Shown one piece after another: positions 24,123 to 32,931 of a stretch of 46,801 bases of DNA. The notes beneath the pieces are model-generated. The model ran no database searches. It had not been told where the DNA came from and was given only the letters and a program-made list of their open reading frames with translations. Source of the stretch: Pedobacter sp. HMWF019 (GTDB lineage Bacteria > Bacteroidota > Bacteroidia > Sphingobacteriales > Sphingobacteriaceae); assembly GCF_003061025.1 (NCBI RefSeq), contig NZ_QAIL01000043.1, positions 1 through 46,801 on the forward strand, in the 5' to 3' direction. How positions within the stretch are numbered: position 1 is the first letter of the stretch; every line of letters begins with the position of its first letter. A program made the translations under genes and the position numbers.

Positions 24123-25103
24123 ATGATTAATCAGTTCAGAACACTAAACCCTATAAACCTGCTTATCTTATTCGCATATACCTTTTTTATGCGGATGGCG
24201 ATATTCATAGATTTGCCTCCAAGGCTTAACTTTGAATTTCTGGAGCCTTTTGCCAAATTTTTCATCCAGATTCCGATCGAAAACAGCTTCTCACCCGGAG
24301 CAAATATTTTCTTTGCAGCCATTCTGATTTTTGTACAGGCCATTCTGTTTAACCGGATTGTCAATAATCATGGATTGCTTAATAAACCAGGATATCTGCC
24401 TGCTTTGTTGTACATCACCAGCGCGAGTTTGTTTATGCCCTTTCTGGTCCTGAGCCCAACTTTGATCTGTAATTTTTTGCTGATCTGGATCATGGATAAA
24501 TTCCTCAAGATTGGAAAAACGCCTAATGCAATTATGATCATGTTTGATATCGGGATGATCATTGCGGTGGGTGCGTTGATCTATTTTCCGTTTATTGTAA
24601 TGTTGCTGATGCTGTGGCTGAGCCTGTTGTTGTACAGATCTTTCAACTGGAGAGAATGGGTTTCTGGTCTGGTGGGTTTTTTGACCATATTCTTTTTTGT
24701 CGGGGTCTTTTATTACTGGCATGACGATATTGCGTTATTCTATAAAATATGGCTTCCGTTAACCAATAAATTTCCATCTGTTTTTAAAATTCATTATAAC
24801 GATTATCTGGTCCTGGTTCCTGTTGTGATCATGATGATCCTGGCTATGATCCAGTTGAGAGAGAACTTTTTTAGGAGTTTTATCAGTACAAGAAAGGCTT
24901 TTCAGATGTTATTTTTTATGTTTATCCTGGCTGCGCTGAGTTTTTACATTAAACCGGACTTCAGGTTATATCATTTTTTATTGTGCGTGCCCCCGGGAGC
25001 AGTCTTACTGGCTTATTATTTCTCAAATGCCACTAAGCGTTGGTTTTATGAAAGTCTGTTCCTGGTTTTTGTGCTTACAATTCAGTACTTTTTGTTCGTT
25101 TAA
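24123..25103 (+). CDS. DUF6427 polytopic membrane protein
   Basis: 326-residue protein with about ten hydrophobic helices spread from residue 12 to the end and short loops. The sequence matches the Bacteroidota DUF6427 family (N-terminal NPINLLILFAYTFFMR). The architecture resembles polytopic envelope proteins, but no catalytic motif is obvious. It lies 30 bp after the GT gene, so a shared role in envelope assembly is possible. Function unknown. Confidence 0.8.
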   Translation: MINQFRTLNPINLLILFAYTFFMRMAIFIDLPPRLNFEFLEPFAKFFIQIPIENSFSPGANIFFAAILIFVQAILFNRIVNNHGLLNKPGYLPALLYITSASLFMPFLVLSPTLICNFLLIWIMDKFLKIGKTPNAIMIMFDIGMIIAVGALIYFPFIVMLLMLWLSLLLYRSFNWREWVSGLVGFLTIFFFVGVFYYWHDDIALFYKIWLPLTNKFPSVFKIHYNDYLVLVPVVIMMILAMIQLRENFFRSFISTRKAFQMLFFMFILAALSFYIKPDFRLYHFLLCVPPGAVLLAYYFSNATKRWFYESLFLVFVLTIQYFLFV

Positions 25104-25125
25104 CTTTTTTTAACAAATTGATCCC

Positions 25126-25154
25126 TTGAAACTTGGTAAAGATTAATAGCTTTG
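25126..25154 (+). promoter_or_regulatory. coaX promoter (TTG-N18-TAGCTTTG)
   Basis: The best-formed promoter in the window: a TTG -33 element at 25126-25128 and TAGCTTTG at 25147-25154 separated by 18 nt. Transcription should start close to 25159, the ATG of a 13-codon mini-ORF that abuts coaX. Confidence 0.65.
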
Positions 25155-25158
25155 TGCC

Positions 25159-25200
25159 ATGAAGTTTGGAGGGTATGACCGGGAACTCCTGGAATTATAA
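25159..25200 (+). CDS. Possible 13-residue leader ORF abutting coaX
   Basis: ATG at 25159 reads MKFGGYDRELLEL and stops at TAA 25198-25200, immediately before the coaX ATG at 25201. With the promoter predicted to start transcription near 25159, this mini-ORF would be leaderless and would hand ribosomes to coaX. It has no run of regulatory codons like a classic attenuator. It may be chance. Confidence 0.3.
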   Translation: MKFGGYDRELLEL

Positions 25201-25956
25201 ATGCATAATCTGGTAATAGATATTGGCAACACCAACAGTAAAATAGCTGTCTTTAAACAAAGAGAGCTGATCCACTTTGAATCAGTTCAGCAGCTTGATC
25301 GGCGCAGGATAGCGGAGATTACAGAAGAATTTGAAATTAGTCATTCGGCCATGTCCAGTGTTGGTGAAGCGCATGCTGAAGTCGTTGCATTTCTGAAAGA
25401 GAATACGAATTATACCGCGTTTTCTACCCGCATCAATACAGGGGTAAATAACCATTATAAGAGCATTTCTACTTTAGGTCTGGACAGATGGGCAAAGGTT
25501 ATTGCTGCACATCGGTTCTATCCGGGAGAGGATTGCTTTATGATAGACGCAGGGACTTGTATCACTTATGATCTGCTGAACAGCCAGTCGGAATATTTTG
25601 GCGGCAGTATTAGTTTGGGTTTTAAAATGAGGTTCCAGGCGTTACACCATTATACCGGCAGGTTGCCGCTGGTGAAATGGGAAAAAGAGCAGAAGGAGAT
25701 CCCTTTGGGATCAGATACCAATAATGCTATATTGAACGGTGTATTGCAGGGGGTGGTCAATGAAGTGAGGGGTTTTATAAGCGATCAGTATAACAAGAAC
25801 AATAGTGTAAGGATAGTGATAACGGGAGGGGATGCATCATTTTTGATGGAACAGTTGAAAAATTGTGATTTTGCCTCCAGGATAATACACGAGCCTTATT
25901 TAGTATTAAAAGGATTAAATGAAGTCATTGCATTTGAATATGTACAAAAAAATTAG
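25201..25956 (+). CDS. coaX: Type III pantothenate kinase
   Basis: 251-residue ASKHA-fold kinase that phosphorylates pantothenate in the first step of coenzyme A synthesis. The phosphate loop is DIGNTN with Asp7. TLGLDRWAKV (91-100) carries the pantothenate-binding GxDR. The second nucleotide motif is DAGTC (116-120), where many members have DAGTA, and GGSISLG follows. Length is normal. The downstream outer-membrane gene overlaps it by 17 bp. This order (coaX, barrel, lptC, ppiD) is seen in Bacteroidota from memory. Confidence 0.95.
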   Translation: MHNLVIDIGNTNSKIAVFKQRELIHFESVQQLDRRRIAEITEEFEISHSAMSSVGEAHAEVVAFLKENTNYTAFSTRINTGVNNHYKSISTLGLDRWAKVIAAHRFYPGEDCFMIDAGTCITYDLLNSQSEYFGGSISLGFKMRFQALHHYTGRLPLVKWEKEQKEIPLGSDTNNAILNGVLQGVVNEVRGFISDQYNKNNSVRIVITGGDASFLMEQLKNCDFASRIIHEPYLVLKGLNEVIAFEYVQKN

Positions 25957-27268
25957 TTATATCGCCGCGGTTATGGTTGTGCTGACCGGCATGACAGTTA
26001 AAGCGCAGGTTACCACGCAATCACCCTATTCAAAGTTTGGTGTTGGAAATATTAAGGGAATGTTGCTGCCGCAGTTCAGGGCAATGGGTGGAATCTCAAC
26101 CGGTGTATATAAACCAAGCGATTACTACAGCAATGTCAATATGCAGAATCCTGCATCTTATCCAGGTATTGATCTCACAACTGTAGATGTGGGTATGAGC
26201 TTTGGCCTGACGAATTTAAAAAGCGGAAGCACTTCTGAAAGCAGTTTCAACTCTACTTTAAGCCACTTGGTTCTTGGTATACCGGTTAATAAACACTCTG
26301 CGATGAGTTTTGGTGTGGTGCCTTATTCAGAATTGGGCTATCAGTTTACCAATACAGCTACGCTGACAGGAACTGGGGCAAATCCTTCGAGCCAGAATGT
26401 GAATTATATCTATTCCGGAGAAGGTGGATTAACGAAAGCCTATATCGGTTATGGTTACAGATTTGGGCATTTGAACCTTGGTGTTAATGCGGAATATCTG
26501 TTTGGAAACTTACTGCAGTCCAGATCAACAGAATTGGTTACGCCTACAGATGAGGTAGACAATTCTATTAATTCACGTATGCAGAATAAAAATAGTGTGG
26601 GCGGAATTAGTTTCTCTTATGGTATGCAGTACGATATTCCTTTAAATAGCAAAACCTCTATTATTTTAGGTTATTCAGGCTCATCGGCCTCTACAGTTAA
26701 TTCTACGAAATCTTACATTGTTACCCAATATACAAAAACTTCCACCGGAGATGAGAATACTGCAATCGACTCATTGATCTCTACTGAAAATGGTAAAACC
26801 AATCTTAAAATGCCTTTAATCCATAATTTTGGCTTTTCTATCCAAAAAAAGAACAAATGGATGGTTGGGGCAGATTACCGTATGGGAAAATGGTCTAAGT
26901 TCAGTATAGATGGTGTAAATCAGGGCTTACAGGATACCTACGGATTCTCTGTAGGTTCGCAGATTACCCCGGACATCAACTCTATCGGAAGTTATTTCAA
27001 CCGGGTGGATTACCGGGTAGGTTTTCAGTATGATAAAACGTATATTCAGCTGAACAATCAGGATATCAAACAAATGGCTGTTACTTTTGGCTTTGGATTT
27101 CCAATGGCCCGTGCAGCAACTACGCTGGCGATCTACAAGATCAATTTTACCACAGAACTGGGTAGAAGAGGAACAACCAGCAATGGCTTGCTTCAGGAGA
27201 ATTACGTTAATTTCCACTTAGGCTTTACCCTGAACGAAAAATGGTTCAGGAAGTTTAAATTTGATTAA
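25940..27268 (+). CDS. Outer-membrane beta-barrel protein
   Basis: 442-residue exported barrel. The signal peptide is MYKKISYIAAVMVVLTGMTVKA with cleavage before QVTTQSPYS. The remainder shows alternating hydrophobic beta strands, GxG turns and Tyr/Phe-rich strand ends, with SPYSKFGVGN and AMGG near the start as in FadL-like Bacteroidota proteins. The frame extends 21 bp further upstream, but 25940 gives a normal signal peptide. It overlaps coaX by 17 bp and lptC by 1 bp. Ligand or transported substrate unknown. Confidence 0.83.
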   Translation: MYKKISYIAAVMVVLTGMTVKAQVTTQSPYSKFGVGNIKGMLLPQFRAMGGISTGVYKPSDYYSNVNMQNPASYPGIDLTTVDVGMSFGLTNLKSGSTSESSFNSTLSHLVLGIPVNKHSAMSFGVVPYSELGYQFTNTATLTGTGANPSSQNVNYIYSGEGGLTKAYIGYGYRFGHLNLGVNAEYLFGNLLQSRSTELVTPTDEVDNSINSRMQNKNSVGGISFSYGMQYDIPLNSKTSIILGYSGSSASTVNSTKSYIVTQYTKTSTGDENTAIDSLISTENGKTNLKMPLIHNFGFSIQKKNKWMVGADYRMGKWSKFSIDGVNQGLQDTYGFSVGSQITPDINSIGSYFNRVDYRVGFQYDKTYIQLNNQDIKQMAVTFGFGFPMARAATTLAIYKINFTTELGRRGTTSNGLLQENYVNFHLGFTLNEKWFRKFKFD

Positions 27269-27840
27269 TGAATTGCTCTGGTATTCGATACGGACTGCTT
27301 GTACTTGGCTTAATTCAGGTCTTACTGCTATCGTGTACAGATGACGATTTGAAAAAGGCAGCGTCGATTTCAGCCGGAAAAGTGGCGCTGACGAAAGACC
27401 GCTCTTTAAAGGTGGAGGTTATATACAGTGATTCAGCAAAGGTAAAGGCTAAGGGTTTTGCCCCCATTTTGGATAAGGTAAGTCCTAAAACCGGAAACCA
27501 GTACCAGGAAATGCCTAAAGGGGTAAAAATTGATTTTTATGGCGATTTGCAGACCAAAACCGGAAGTATCACTTCGGATTATGCCATTATGAAGGAGACA
27601 GAACAACTGACTATTTTCAAAAAAAATGTGGTGGTGGTCACAGACAACATGACTTTTAAGACCGAAGAACTGACCTGGGACCAGAATAAGAAGATGTTCT
27701 ATTCACCAAAAGGAATAGTCCTGAAACCGGATGGTTCATTTGTAGATGCACAAAACTTTACCGCTACACAGGATTTCAGTCAAACCACCTTCGAACAGGG
27801 TTCTGGTGTTACTTATTTTAAAGGGGATCTGAGCCAGTAA
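27268..27840 (+). CDS. lptC: LPS export periplasmic protein LptC (lipoprotein form)
   Basis: 190-residue protein of the LptC family, which links the LptBFG transporter to the LptA bridge for LPS transport. Residues 20-23 (LLSC) form a lipobox, so it is anchored through Cys23 rather than by a TM helix. The core PKGVKIDFYGD, TSDYAIMKE and NMTFKTEELTWDQNKKMF is the LptA/LptC beta-jellyroll pattern. The ATG overlaps the stop of the preceding gene by 1 bp (TAATG). The gene order with the barrel and PpiD suggests joint outer-membrane biogenesis. Confidence 0.88.
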   Translation: MNCSGIRYGLLVLGLIQVLLLSCTDDDLKKAASISAGKVALTKDRSLKVEVIYSDSAKVKAKGFAPILDKVSPKTGNQYQEMPKGVKIDFYGDLQTKTGSITSDYAIMKETEQLTIFKKNVVVVTDNMTFKTEELTWDQNKKMFYSPKGIVLKPDGSFVDAQNFTATQDFSQTTFEQGSGVTYFKGDLSQ

Positions 27841-27969
27841 GGAACCAAATTTGCAGGCCCTTATTTCCTTAATTTTTAAATACTTATTCAAATACATTTT
27901 AATATTTTCTTTTTTTGGCAAAAGTTGTATCTTGCGCCCTCTTAAAAAAAATTATAAATAAGAATTATT

Positions 27970-30066
27970 ATGGGTTTAATGACATTTTTGCGTAATCGTG
28001 CAGGCTTTATACTTATTGGCTTCATCGGTTTTGCAATTGTTGCATTTTTATTGGGCGATGCAATAAAGGTAGGCAAGCCTTTCTGGGCTGATTCGCAAAG
28101 AGTAGTGGGATCAGTTGACGGAGAAGAAATCAGCATCGAAGAGTTTGGTAAAAAAGTAGAACAGAGCGAAGCACAGTTCAAACAGCAATATGGAGGAAGT
28201 TCCAATCCCCAGATGCAGGCTATGGCTGTTGAAAACGTTTGGAATGGCGAAGTGGCTAATATCCTGCTGTCAAAAGAGTATAGCCGTTTGGGCTTGAATG
28301 TTTCAGGCGATGAACTTTTTGATCTTTTGCAGGGCAAAAACCCAAGTCCTTTAATCGTACAATATTTTGGTAATCCTAAAACTGGCCAGGTAGACCGAGC
28401 TGCGGTTTTGAACAGCTTGAAGCAACAGTCTAAGAATCCTCAGCTTAAAGAGCAATGGGATCTTTTACAAGCTGAAGTTGAAAAACAGGCTTTACAGCAG
28501 AAATACGGAAACCTGATTAAAAATTCAGTGTACGTAACTTCACTGGAAGCAAATGATGAGTACATCAACAGAAATAAACTGGCTAAATTTAACTATGTAA
28601 GCTTAGATTATGCTTCTATTGCTGATGCCTCTTTAAAATTGTCTGAGTCTGATTATTCAGATTTCTACAATGAGAATAAAGCGCGTTTCGATAACCCTGC
28701 TGAAACAAGGTCATTCGAATATGTATCATTTAGCGTGAATCCCACTAAAGAAGATTCTGCTGCAGTTAGAACTCAGATCGAGAAATTAGCCGGCGACTTT
28801 AAAACCGCTAAAAATGATTCTCTTTTTTCTGCAATTAACTCTGATGTGAAAGTTCCATATACATACATCACTAAAGGTAAATTGGATCCTGCTGTAGATT
28901 CAGCAGTATTTGCATTACCTGCTGGAAGCTTCTACGGACCAAAACTTTCAGGTAACTCCTATAAGTTGGTTAAGGTAATTGATACCCGTTTTTCACCAGA
29001 TTCAGTTAAAGCAAGCCACATCTTAATCGATGCTGCTAAAGCTGGTGGGGTAGATAAAGCGATCAAATTGGCCGACTCTTTAAAAGCAGTAGTTGAAAAA
29101 GGTGGTAATTTTGCCGCATTAGCTGCGCAGTACAGCATAGATGGTTCTAAAGATAAAGGTGGAGAGCTGGGTACATTTGCCCGCGGACAAATGGTTCCTG
29201 AATTTGAGAACGCAGCTTTCAATGGTAAACCGGGCGATCTTAAAGTAGTTCGTTCACAGTTTGGTGTTCACCTGATCAGAATAGAGAAACAAGTTGGTTC
29301 TTCTAAAGTGGCTAAACTGGCTTATATTGAGAAAAATCTAACTTCAAGCAGTAAAACTAAAGATGCGGCTTATAAAAAAGCAACAGGCTTCCTGAATGAA
29401 GTGAAAGGTGATGACTTTGCATCCCTTGCTCAGAAAAAAGGTTATACTGTTGGTGTTGCAGACAAAGTAACGGCTAGCCAGGGATATGCTCCGGGTTTAG
29501 ATAACCCACGTCCTTTAATTAAAGATGCATATGCAGCTAAAAAAGGAGACGTTCTTGGACAGGTTTACCAAATGGAGAATGCATTTGTTGTAGCCCGTTT
29601 AACAGCTATCAAACCTAAAGGTCAGTTGTCTTTGGAAGATGTTAAAAAAGATATCGAGCCTCTGGTACGTACCGCTGTAAAAGGTAAAATGTTAACTGAA
29701 AAATTGAACAATGCATTGAAAGGTGCGGGCAGTTTAGATCAGGTTGCACAAAAGGTGGCTAAACCAGTGGTACCGGTTGAGAATATTGTTTTCGGTAATC
29801 CAGTACTTCCGGGCGTAGGCCAGGAAAATAAACTGATTGGTACTGTATTCGGTTCTGCTGTAAATAAAATTTCCAGCCCTGTTGCAGGAGATCATGGTGT
29901 TTATGCCTTTACAGTAAGTGCATTTAGTAATCCTGCCCCATTGGCTAATACGTATAAACAAAAAGAAACTATGTTACTGGGTGTTGGACAGCGTGCATTA
30001 GGTGCAGCATTCCAGGCACTACAGGATAAAAGCAAGATAAAAGACAATAGGGTGAAATTCTATTAA
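27970..30066 (+). CDS. ppiD: PpiD-type peptidylprolyl isomerase / periplasmic foldase
   Basis: 698-residue inner-membrane-anchored chaperone. A single TM helix lies at about 10-29, followed by a SurA_N-like segment (VGSVDGEEISIEEFGKKVEQ). The PpiC rotamase domain is at about 345-440 (VKASHILIDA to FGVHLIRIEKQ). A long helical C-terminal part follows. It handles outer-membrane proteins emerging from the Sec channel. A single PpiC domain and one N-terminal SurA-like region match PpiD. It lies 129 bp after lptC with no clear promoter consensus, so it may share the operon. A terminator follows. Confidence 0.9.
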   Translation: MGLMTFLRNRAGFILIGFIGFAIVAFLLGDAIKVGKPFWADSQRVVGSVDGEEISIEEFGKKVEQSEAQFKQQYGGSSNPQMQAMAVENVWNGEVANILLSKEYSRLGLNVSGDELFDLLQGKNPSPLIVQYFGNPKTGQVDRAAVLNSLKQQSKNPQLKEQWDLLQAEVEKQALQQKYGNLIKNSVYVTSLEANDEYINRNKLAKFNYVSLDYASIADASLKLSESDYSDFYNENKARFDNPAETRSFEYVSFSVNPTKEDSAAVRTQIEKLAGDFKTAKNDSLFSAINSDVKVPYTYITKGKLDPAVDSAVFALPAGSFYGPKLSGNSYKLVKVIDTRFSPDSVKASHILIDAAKAGGVDKAIKLADSLKAVVEKGGNFAALAAQYSIDGSKDKGGELGTFARGQMVPEFENAAFNGKPGDLKVVRSQFGVHLIRIEKQVGSSKVAKLAYIEKNLTSSSKTKDAAYKKATGFLNEVKGDDFASLAQKKGYTVGVADKVTASQGYAPGLDNPRPLIKDAYAAKKGDVLGQVYQMENAFVVARLTAIKPKGQLSLEDVKKDIEPLVRTAVKGKMLTEKLNNALKGAGSLDQVAQKVAKPVVPVENIVFGNPVLPGVGQENKLIGTVFGSAVNKISSPVAGDHGVYAFTVSAFSNPAPLANTYKQKETMLLGVGQRALGAAFQALQDKSKIKDNRVKFY

Positions 30067-30087
30067 TCTTATTTTACGTAATTTTGT

Positions 30088-30116
30088 AACCGGAAGTATA
30101 TCGCTTCCGGTTTTTT
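30088..30116 (+). terminator. Intrinsic terminator after ppiD
   Basis: AACCGGAAG (30088-30096) pairs with CTTCCGGTT (30104-30112), loop of 7 nt, followed by TTTT. It lies 21 bp after the ppiD stop and separates it from the next unit. Confidence 0.85.
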
Positions 30117-30130
30117 CATTTTTAGATACC

Positions 30131-30646
30131 ATGGATATTCAGGAGAATTTTGTTAATAAAGTTAGTGCCAGTGGGTTAATTACGATCAACCTGGAAGAAT
30201 ATTACAATAAGGCTGAGCGTGTAGTCTATGATATTAAAGAGAATCTCTTTCATGGATTGATGCTGCGGGAAAAGGATTTTCGCGAGTTCATAAAGAATCA
30301 TGACTGGTCTCAATATCAGGATAAAAATATAGCGGTTATTTGCTCGGCTGATGCTATTGTGCCTACATGGGCGTACATGCTGCTGGCCAGTAAAATGAGG
30401 CCTTACGCTAATGAAGTGGTATTTGGGAGCTTAGATGTCCTGGAATCGGTGTTGTTTGCGAAATCACTGGCCAATATAGATCTGAATTCTTTAGCCGGAG
30501 AGCGGGTTGTTGTTAAAGGTTGTGCGGATATTGAAGTTCCGGTTTCAGCATATGTAGAGCTGACCAATCTACTGCTTCCCGTTGTGAAAAGCATTATGTA
30601 TGGAGAGCCGTGTTCCACTGTTCCGATCTATAAGCGTAAGGATTAA
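30131..30646 (+). CDS. DUF2480 protein
   Basis: 171-residue cytoplasmic protein matching DUF2480, a family found mainly in Bacteroidota (VVYDIKENLFHGLMLREKDFRE; DAIVPTWAYMLLASKM; VVKGCADIEVPVSAYVELTN). No signal peptide or TM segment, no recognised catalytic motif. It contains conserved Cys and several Trp/Tyr. First gene of the run to 36910, after the ppiD terminator. Function unknown. Confidence 0.85.
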   Translation: MDIQENFVNKVSASGLITINLEEYYNKAERVVYDIKENLFHGLMLREKDFREFIKNHDWSQYQDKNIAVICSADAIVPTWAYMLLASKMRPYANEVVFGSLDVLESVLFAKSLANIDLNSLAGERVVVKGCADIEVPVSAYVELTNLLLPVVKSIMYGEPCSTVPIYKRKD

Positions 30647-30678
30647 GGATTTTGGAAGGATTCTTGCATAAATTCTGT

Positions 30679-31461
30679 ATGAGATTTGCCTTTTTATTCC
30701 TTATAGGAAGTTTATTGGTCAGAGTACAAGTGTATGCACAGGAATTGCCTTTAAAAAAAGAGCCGGTTTTCCAAGCTGGAGAGGTACTTCAGTACAAATT
30801 GAGATATGGCTTTATTACAGCGGCCGAGGGGACGCTTAAAGTTTTGAATACGGACATGAAGTTTGACAACAAGTCTGTTTATAAATTATCGGTGGACGGG
30901 GAAACTTCAGGAACCTTTGATATCTTTTATAAGATCAGGGATCATTATGATTCCTATATTGATAAGGAAACTTTAACCCCTTATTTTTATCAGGAAAATA
31001 TCCGGGAAGGCGGTTATAAAAGAGCAGATAAAGCAAGGTTTACGCAGCAAAACAGGCAGGTAGTCTCTAACCGGGGTACATTTACCGGGCCTACAAATCA
31101 GACTTTCGATCTGGTCTCTGCGTACTATTTTGCGAGAAGTCTGGATATTGCTAATATAAAATCGGGTGACCAGTTTGCGTTGAACTATTTTCTGCAGGAT
31201 GGGATTAGCCAGTTGAAAATTGAATATATAGGAAAGGAAGTGATAAAGACGAAACTGGGTAAGATCAGATGTCTTAAATTCAGCCCTTCTATACAACCTG
31301 GGAGGATTTTCAGGAAAGACAGCAGGCTTTACCTCTGGATTACTGATGACGGGAACCGTGTCCCGGTAAAAGCTCAGGTGGAGATACTTGTTGGTGCGGT
31401 GACTATGGAATTAAAATCAGCTACCGGTCTAAAATACCCGTTGGCTAAAATTGATGAATAA
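30679..31461 (+). CDS. Secreted DUF3108 protein
   Basis: 260-residue exported protein with signal peptide MRFAFLFLIGSLLVRVQVYAQ. The body matches DUF3108: FQAGEVLQYKLRYGFITAAEGTLKV, FDIFYKIRDHYDSYID, then a beta-rich repeat structure to LRYLWI-like and VKAQVEILVGAVTMEL. The frame extends to a TTG at 30652, but the ATG at 30679 starts a proper signal peptide. A family found near outer-membrane proteins; role unknown. The next gene starts 1 nt after its stop. Confidence 0.82.
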   Translation: MRFAFLFLIGSLLVRVQVYAQELPLKKEPVFQAGEVLQYKLRYGFITAAEGTLKVLNTDMKFDNKSVYKLSVDGETSGTFDIFYKIRDHYDSYIDKETLTPYFYQENIREGGYKRADKARFTQQNRQVVSNRGTFTGPTNQTFDLVSAYYFARSLDIANIKSGDQFALNYFLQDGISQLKIEYIGKEVIKTKLGKIRCLKFSPSIQPGRIFRKDSRLYLWITDDGNRVPVKAQVEILVGAVTMELKSATGLKYPLAKIDE

Positions 31462-31462
31462 G

Positions 31463-32017
31463 ATGATAGAAGTTCAAAATACGCTTATCCATGAGGATGT
31501 GATCAGCGAAAACTTTGTGTGTAACCTGAATAAATGTAAGGGGATTTGTTGCGTGGAAGGAGATTCAGGGGCACCACTTGAACAAGCGGAAAAAGCAGTC
31601 CTGGAAGAAATTTATCCGAAGATCAAACATTTGCTGGCACCCAAAGGAATTGCTGCAATAGAGGAATATGGTACCTCTGTGGTAGATCAGGATGGAGACC
31701 TGACTACACCATGTGTGGATGGTAACAAGGAATGTGCTTACGTTACTTTTGAAAATGGCATTACCAAATGTGCTATAGAGAAGGGCTATGAACAAGGGAT
31801 TGTAGATTGGCAAAAGCCTATTTCGTGTCATTTGTACCCTATTCGAATTACTCATTATCCAGAGTTCGACGTACTGAATTATGATAGGTGGAGTATTTGT
31901 AAAGATGCCTGTACCTTCGGCCGTGAATTGAAAGTTCCGGTTTACCAGTTTTTAAAAGGGCCGCTGATCCGTAAATATGGTGAGGAGTGGTATGCGGAAT
32001 TGGAAAATAGCTTATAA
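31463..32017 (+). CDS. DUF3109 cysteine-rich protein
   Basis: 184-residue DUF3109 protein with conserved Cys: CNLNKCKGICC (20-30) at the N-terminus, then TPCVDGNKEC, TKCAIE, ISCHLYPIR and SICKDAC. The pattern suggests metal or iron-sulfur binding, as in the YkgJ-type Cys cluster families. The start at 31463 (MIEVQNTL) follows the DUF3108 stop by 1 nt; a TTG and an ATG lie in frame just before it. No signal peptide. Substrate and partner unknown. Confidence 0.82.
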   Translation: MIEVQNTLIHEDVISENFVCNLNKCKGICCVEGDSGAPLEQAEKAVLEEIYPKIKHLLAPKGIAAIEEYGTSVVDQDGDLTTPCVDGNKECAYVTFENGITKCAIEKGYEQGIVDWQKPISCHLYPIRITHYPEFDVLNYDRWSICKDACTFGRELKVPVYQFLKGPLIRKYGEEWYAELENSL

Positions 32018-32063
32018 TTGCAGATAAATAATTAAATCAGATAAAACTAACGGACTCCGAATT

Positions 32064-32924
32064 TTGAAAGGAATAATTTTAGCAGGTGGAAGTGGCACAA
32101 GGTTGCACCCTTTAACCTTAGTAATGAGTAAACAAATGATGCCGGTTTATGATAAGCCAATGATCTATTATCCTTTGTCTACTTTAATGCTGGCCGGGAT
32201 CAGAGAGATCCTGATCATTTCTACCCCACATGACCTTCCAAATTTCGAAAAACTATTGGGGGATGGCAGTCGTTTAGGCTGTAAGTTTTCTTACGCAGTT
32301 CAGGCCGAACCAAATGGCCTTGCCCAGGCATTTGTCATTGGTGCAGATTTTATCGGACAGGATAAAGTAGCCCTGGTTCTTGGCGACAATATCTTTTATG
32401 GTGACGGAATGGCTAAACTGCTTCAGGGAAGTGCAAATCCGGATGGAGGGGTGGTGTTTGCCTATAGGGTAGCCGATCCGGAACGCTATGGGGTAGTAGA
32501 ATTTGACGAGCAAAACAATGCAGTTTCCATTGAAGAGAAACCTGTTGCTCCTAAATCTGACTATGCTGTTCCGGGATTGTATTTCTACGACAACAGCGTG
32601 GTTGAAATTGCCAGAAACATTAAACCTTCTCCCCGTGGCGAGTACGAGATTACAGACGTTAATAAGGTTTACCTGGAACAAGGTAAATTGAAAGTAGGTG
32701 TACTGAGCAGGGGAACAGCCTGGTTGGATACAGGAACCTTTGCTTCCTTAATGCAGGCCGGACAATTTGTACAGGTGATAGAAGAACGCCAAGGCTTGAA
32801 GATTGGTTGTATTGAAGAAGTAGCCTACCGTATGGGCTTTATCGATAAAGAGCAGTTGAACAAAGTAGCAGAACCATTAGTGAAGAGTGGTTATGGTGCT
32901 TATTTATTAAAAGTGGTCAAATAA
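32064..32924 (+). CDS. rfbA: Glucose-1-phosphate thymidylyltransferase (TTG start)
   Basis: 286-residue nucleotidyltransferase making dTDP-glucose for the dTDP-rhamnose pathway. The N-terminal [11 protein letters not shown] (8-18) is the nucleotide-binding signature. VLGDNIFYG and the ERYGVVEFD segments follow, with DTGTFASL near the end. The true first codon is TTG at 32064: an in-frame stop lies upstream at 32025 with no ATG between, and the first ATG inside the frame falls after the signature. The gene is alone, with no rfbB, rfbC or rfbD nearby. Residues and length fit RfbA well. Confidence 0.93.
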   Translation: MKGIILAGGSGTRLHPLTLVMSKQMMPVYDKPMIYYPLSTLMLAGIREILIISTPHDLPNFEKLLGDGSRLGCKFSYAVQAEPNGLAQAFVIGADFIGQDKVALVLGDNIFYGDGMAKLLQGSANPDGGVVFAYRVADPERYGVVEFDEQNNAVSIEEKPVAPKSDYAVPGLYFYDNSVVEIARNIKPSPRGEYEITDVNKVYLEQGKLKVGVLSRGTAWLDTGTFASLMQAGQFVQVIEERQGLKIGCIEEVAYRMGFIDKEQLNKVAEPLVKSGYGAYLLKVVK

Positions 32925-32931
32925 CTGATAA

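Noticed and set aside
24291-24722. 143-codon open frame on the minus strand
   Set aside because: Antisense to the DUF6427 gene and rich in His/Gln/Asn, typical of an antisense shadow of membrane helices.
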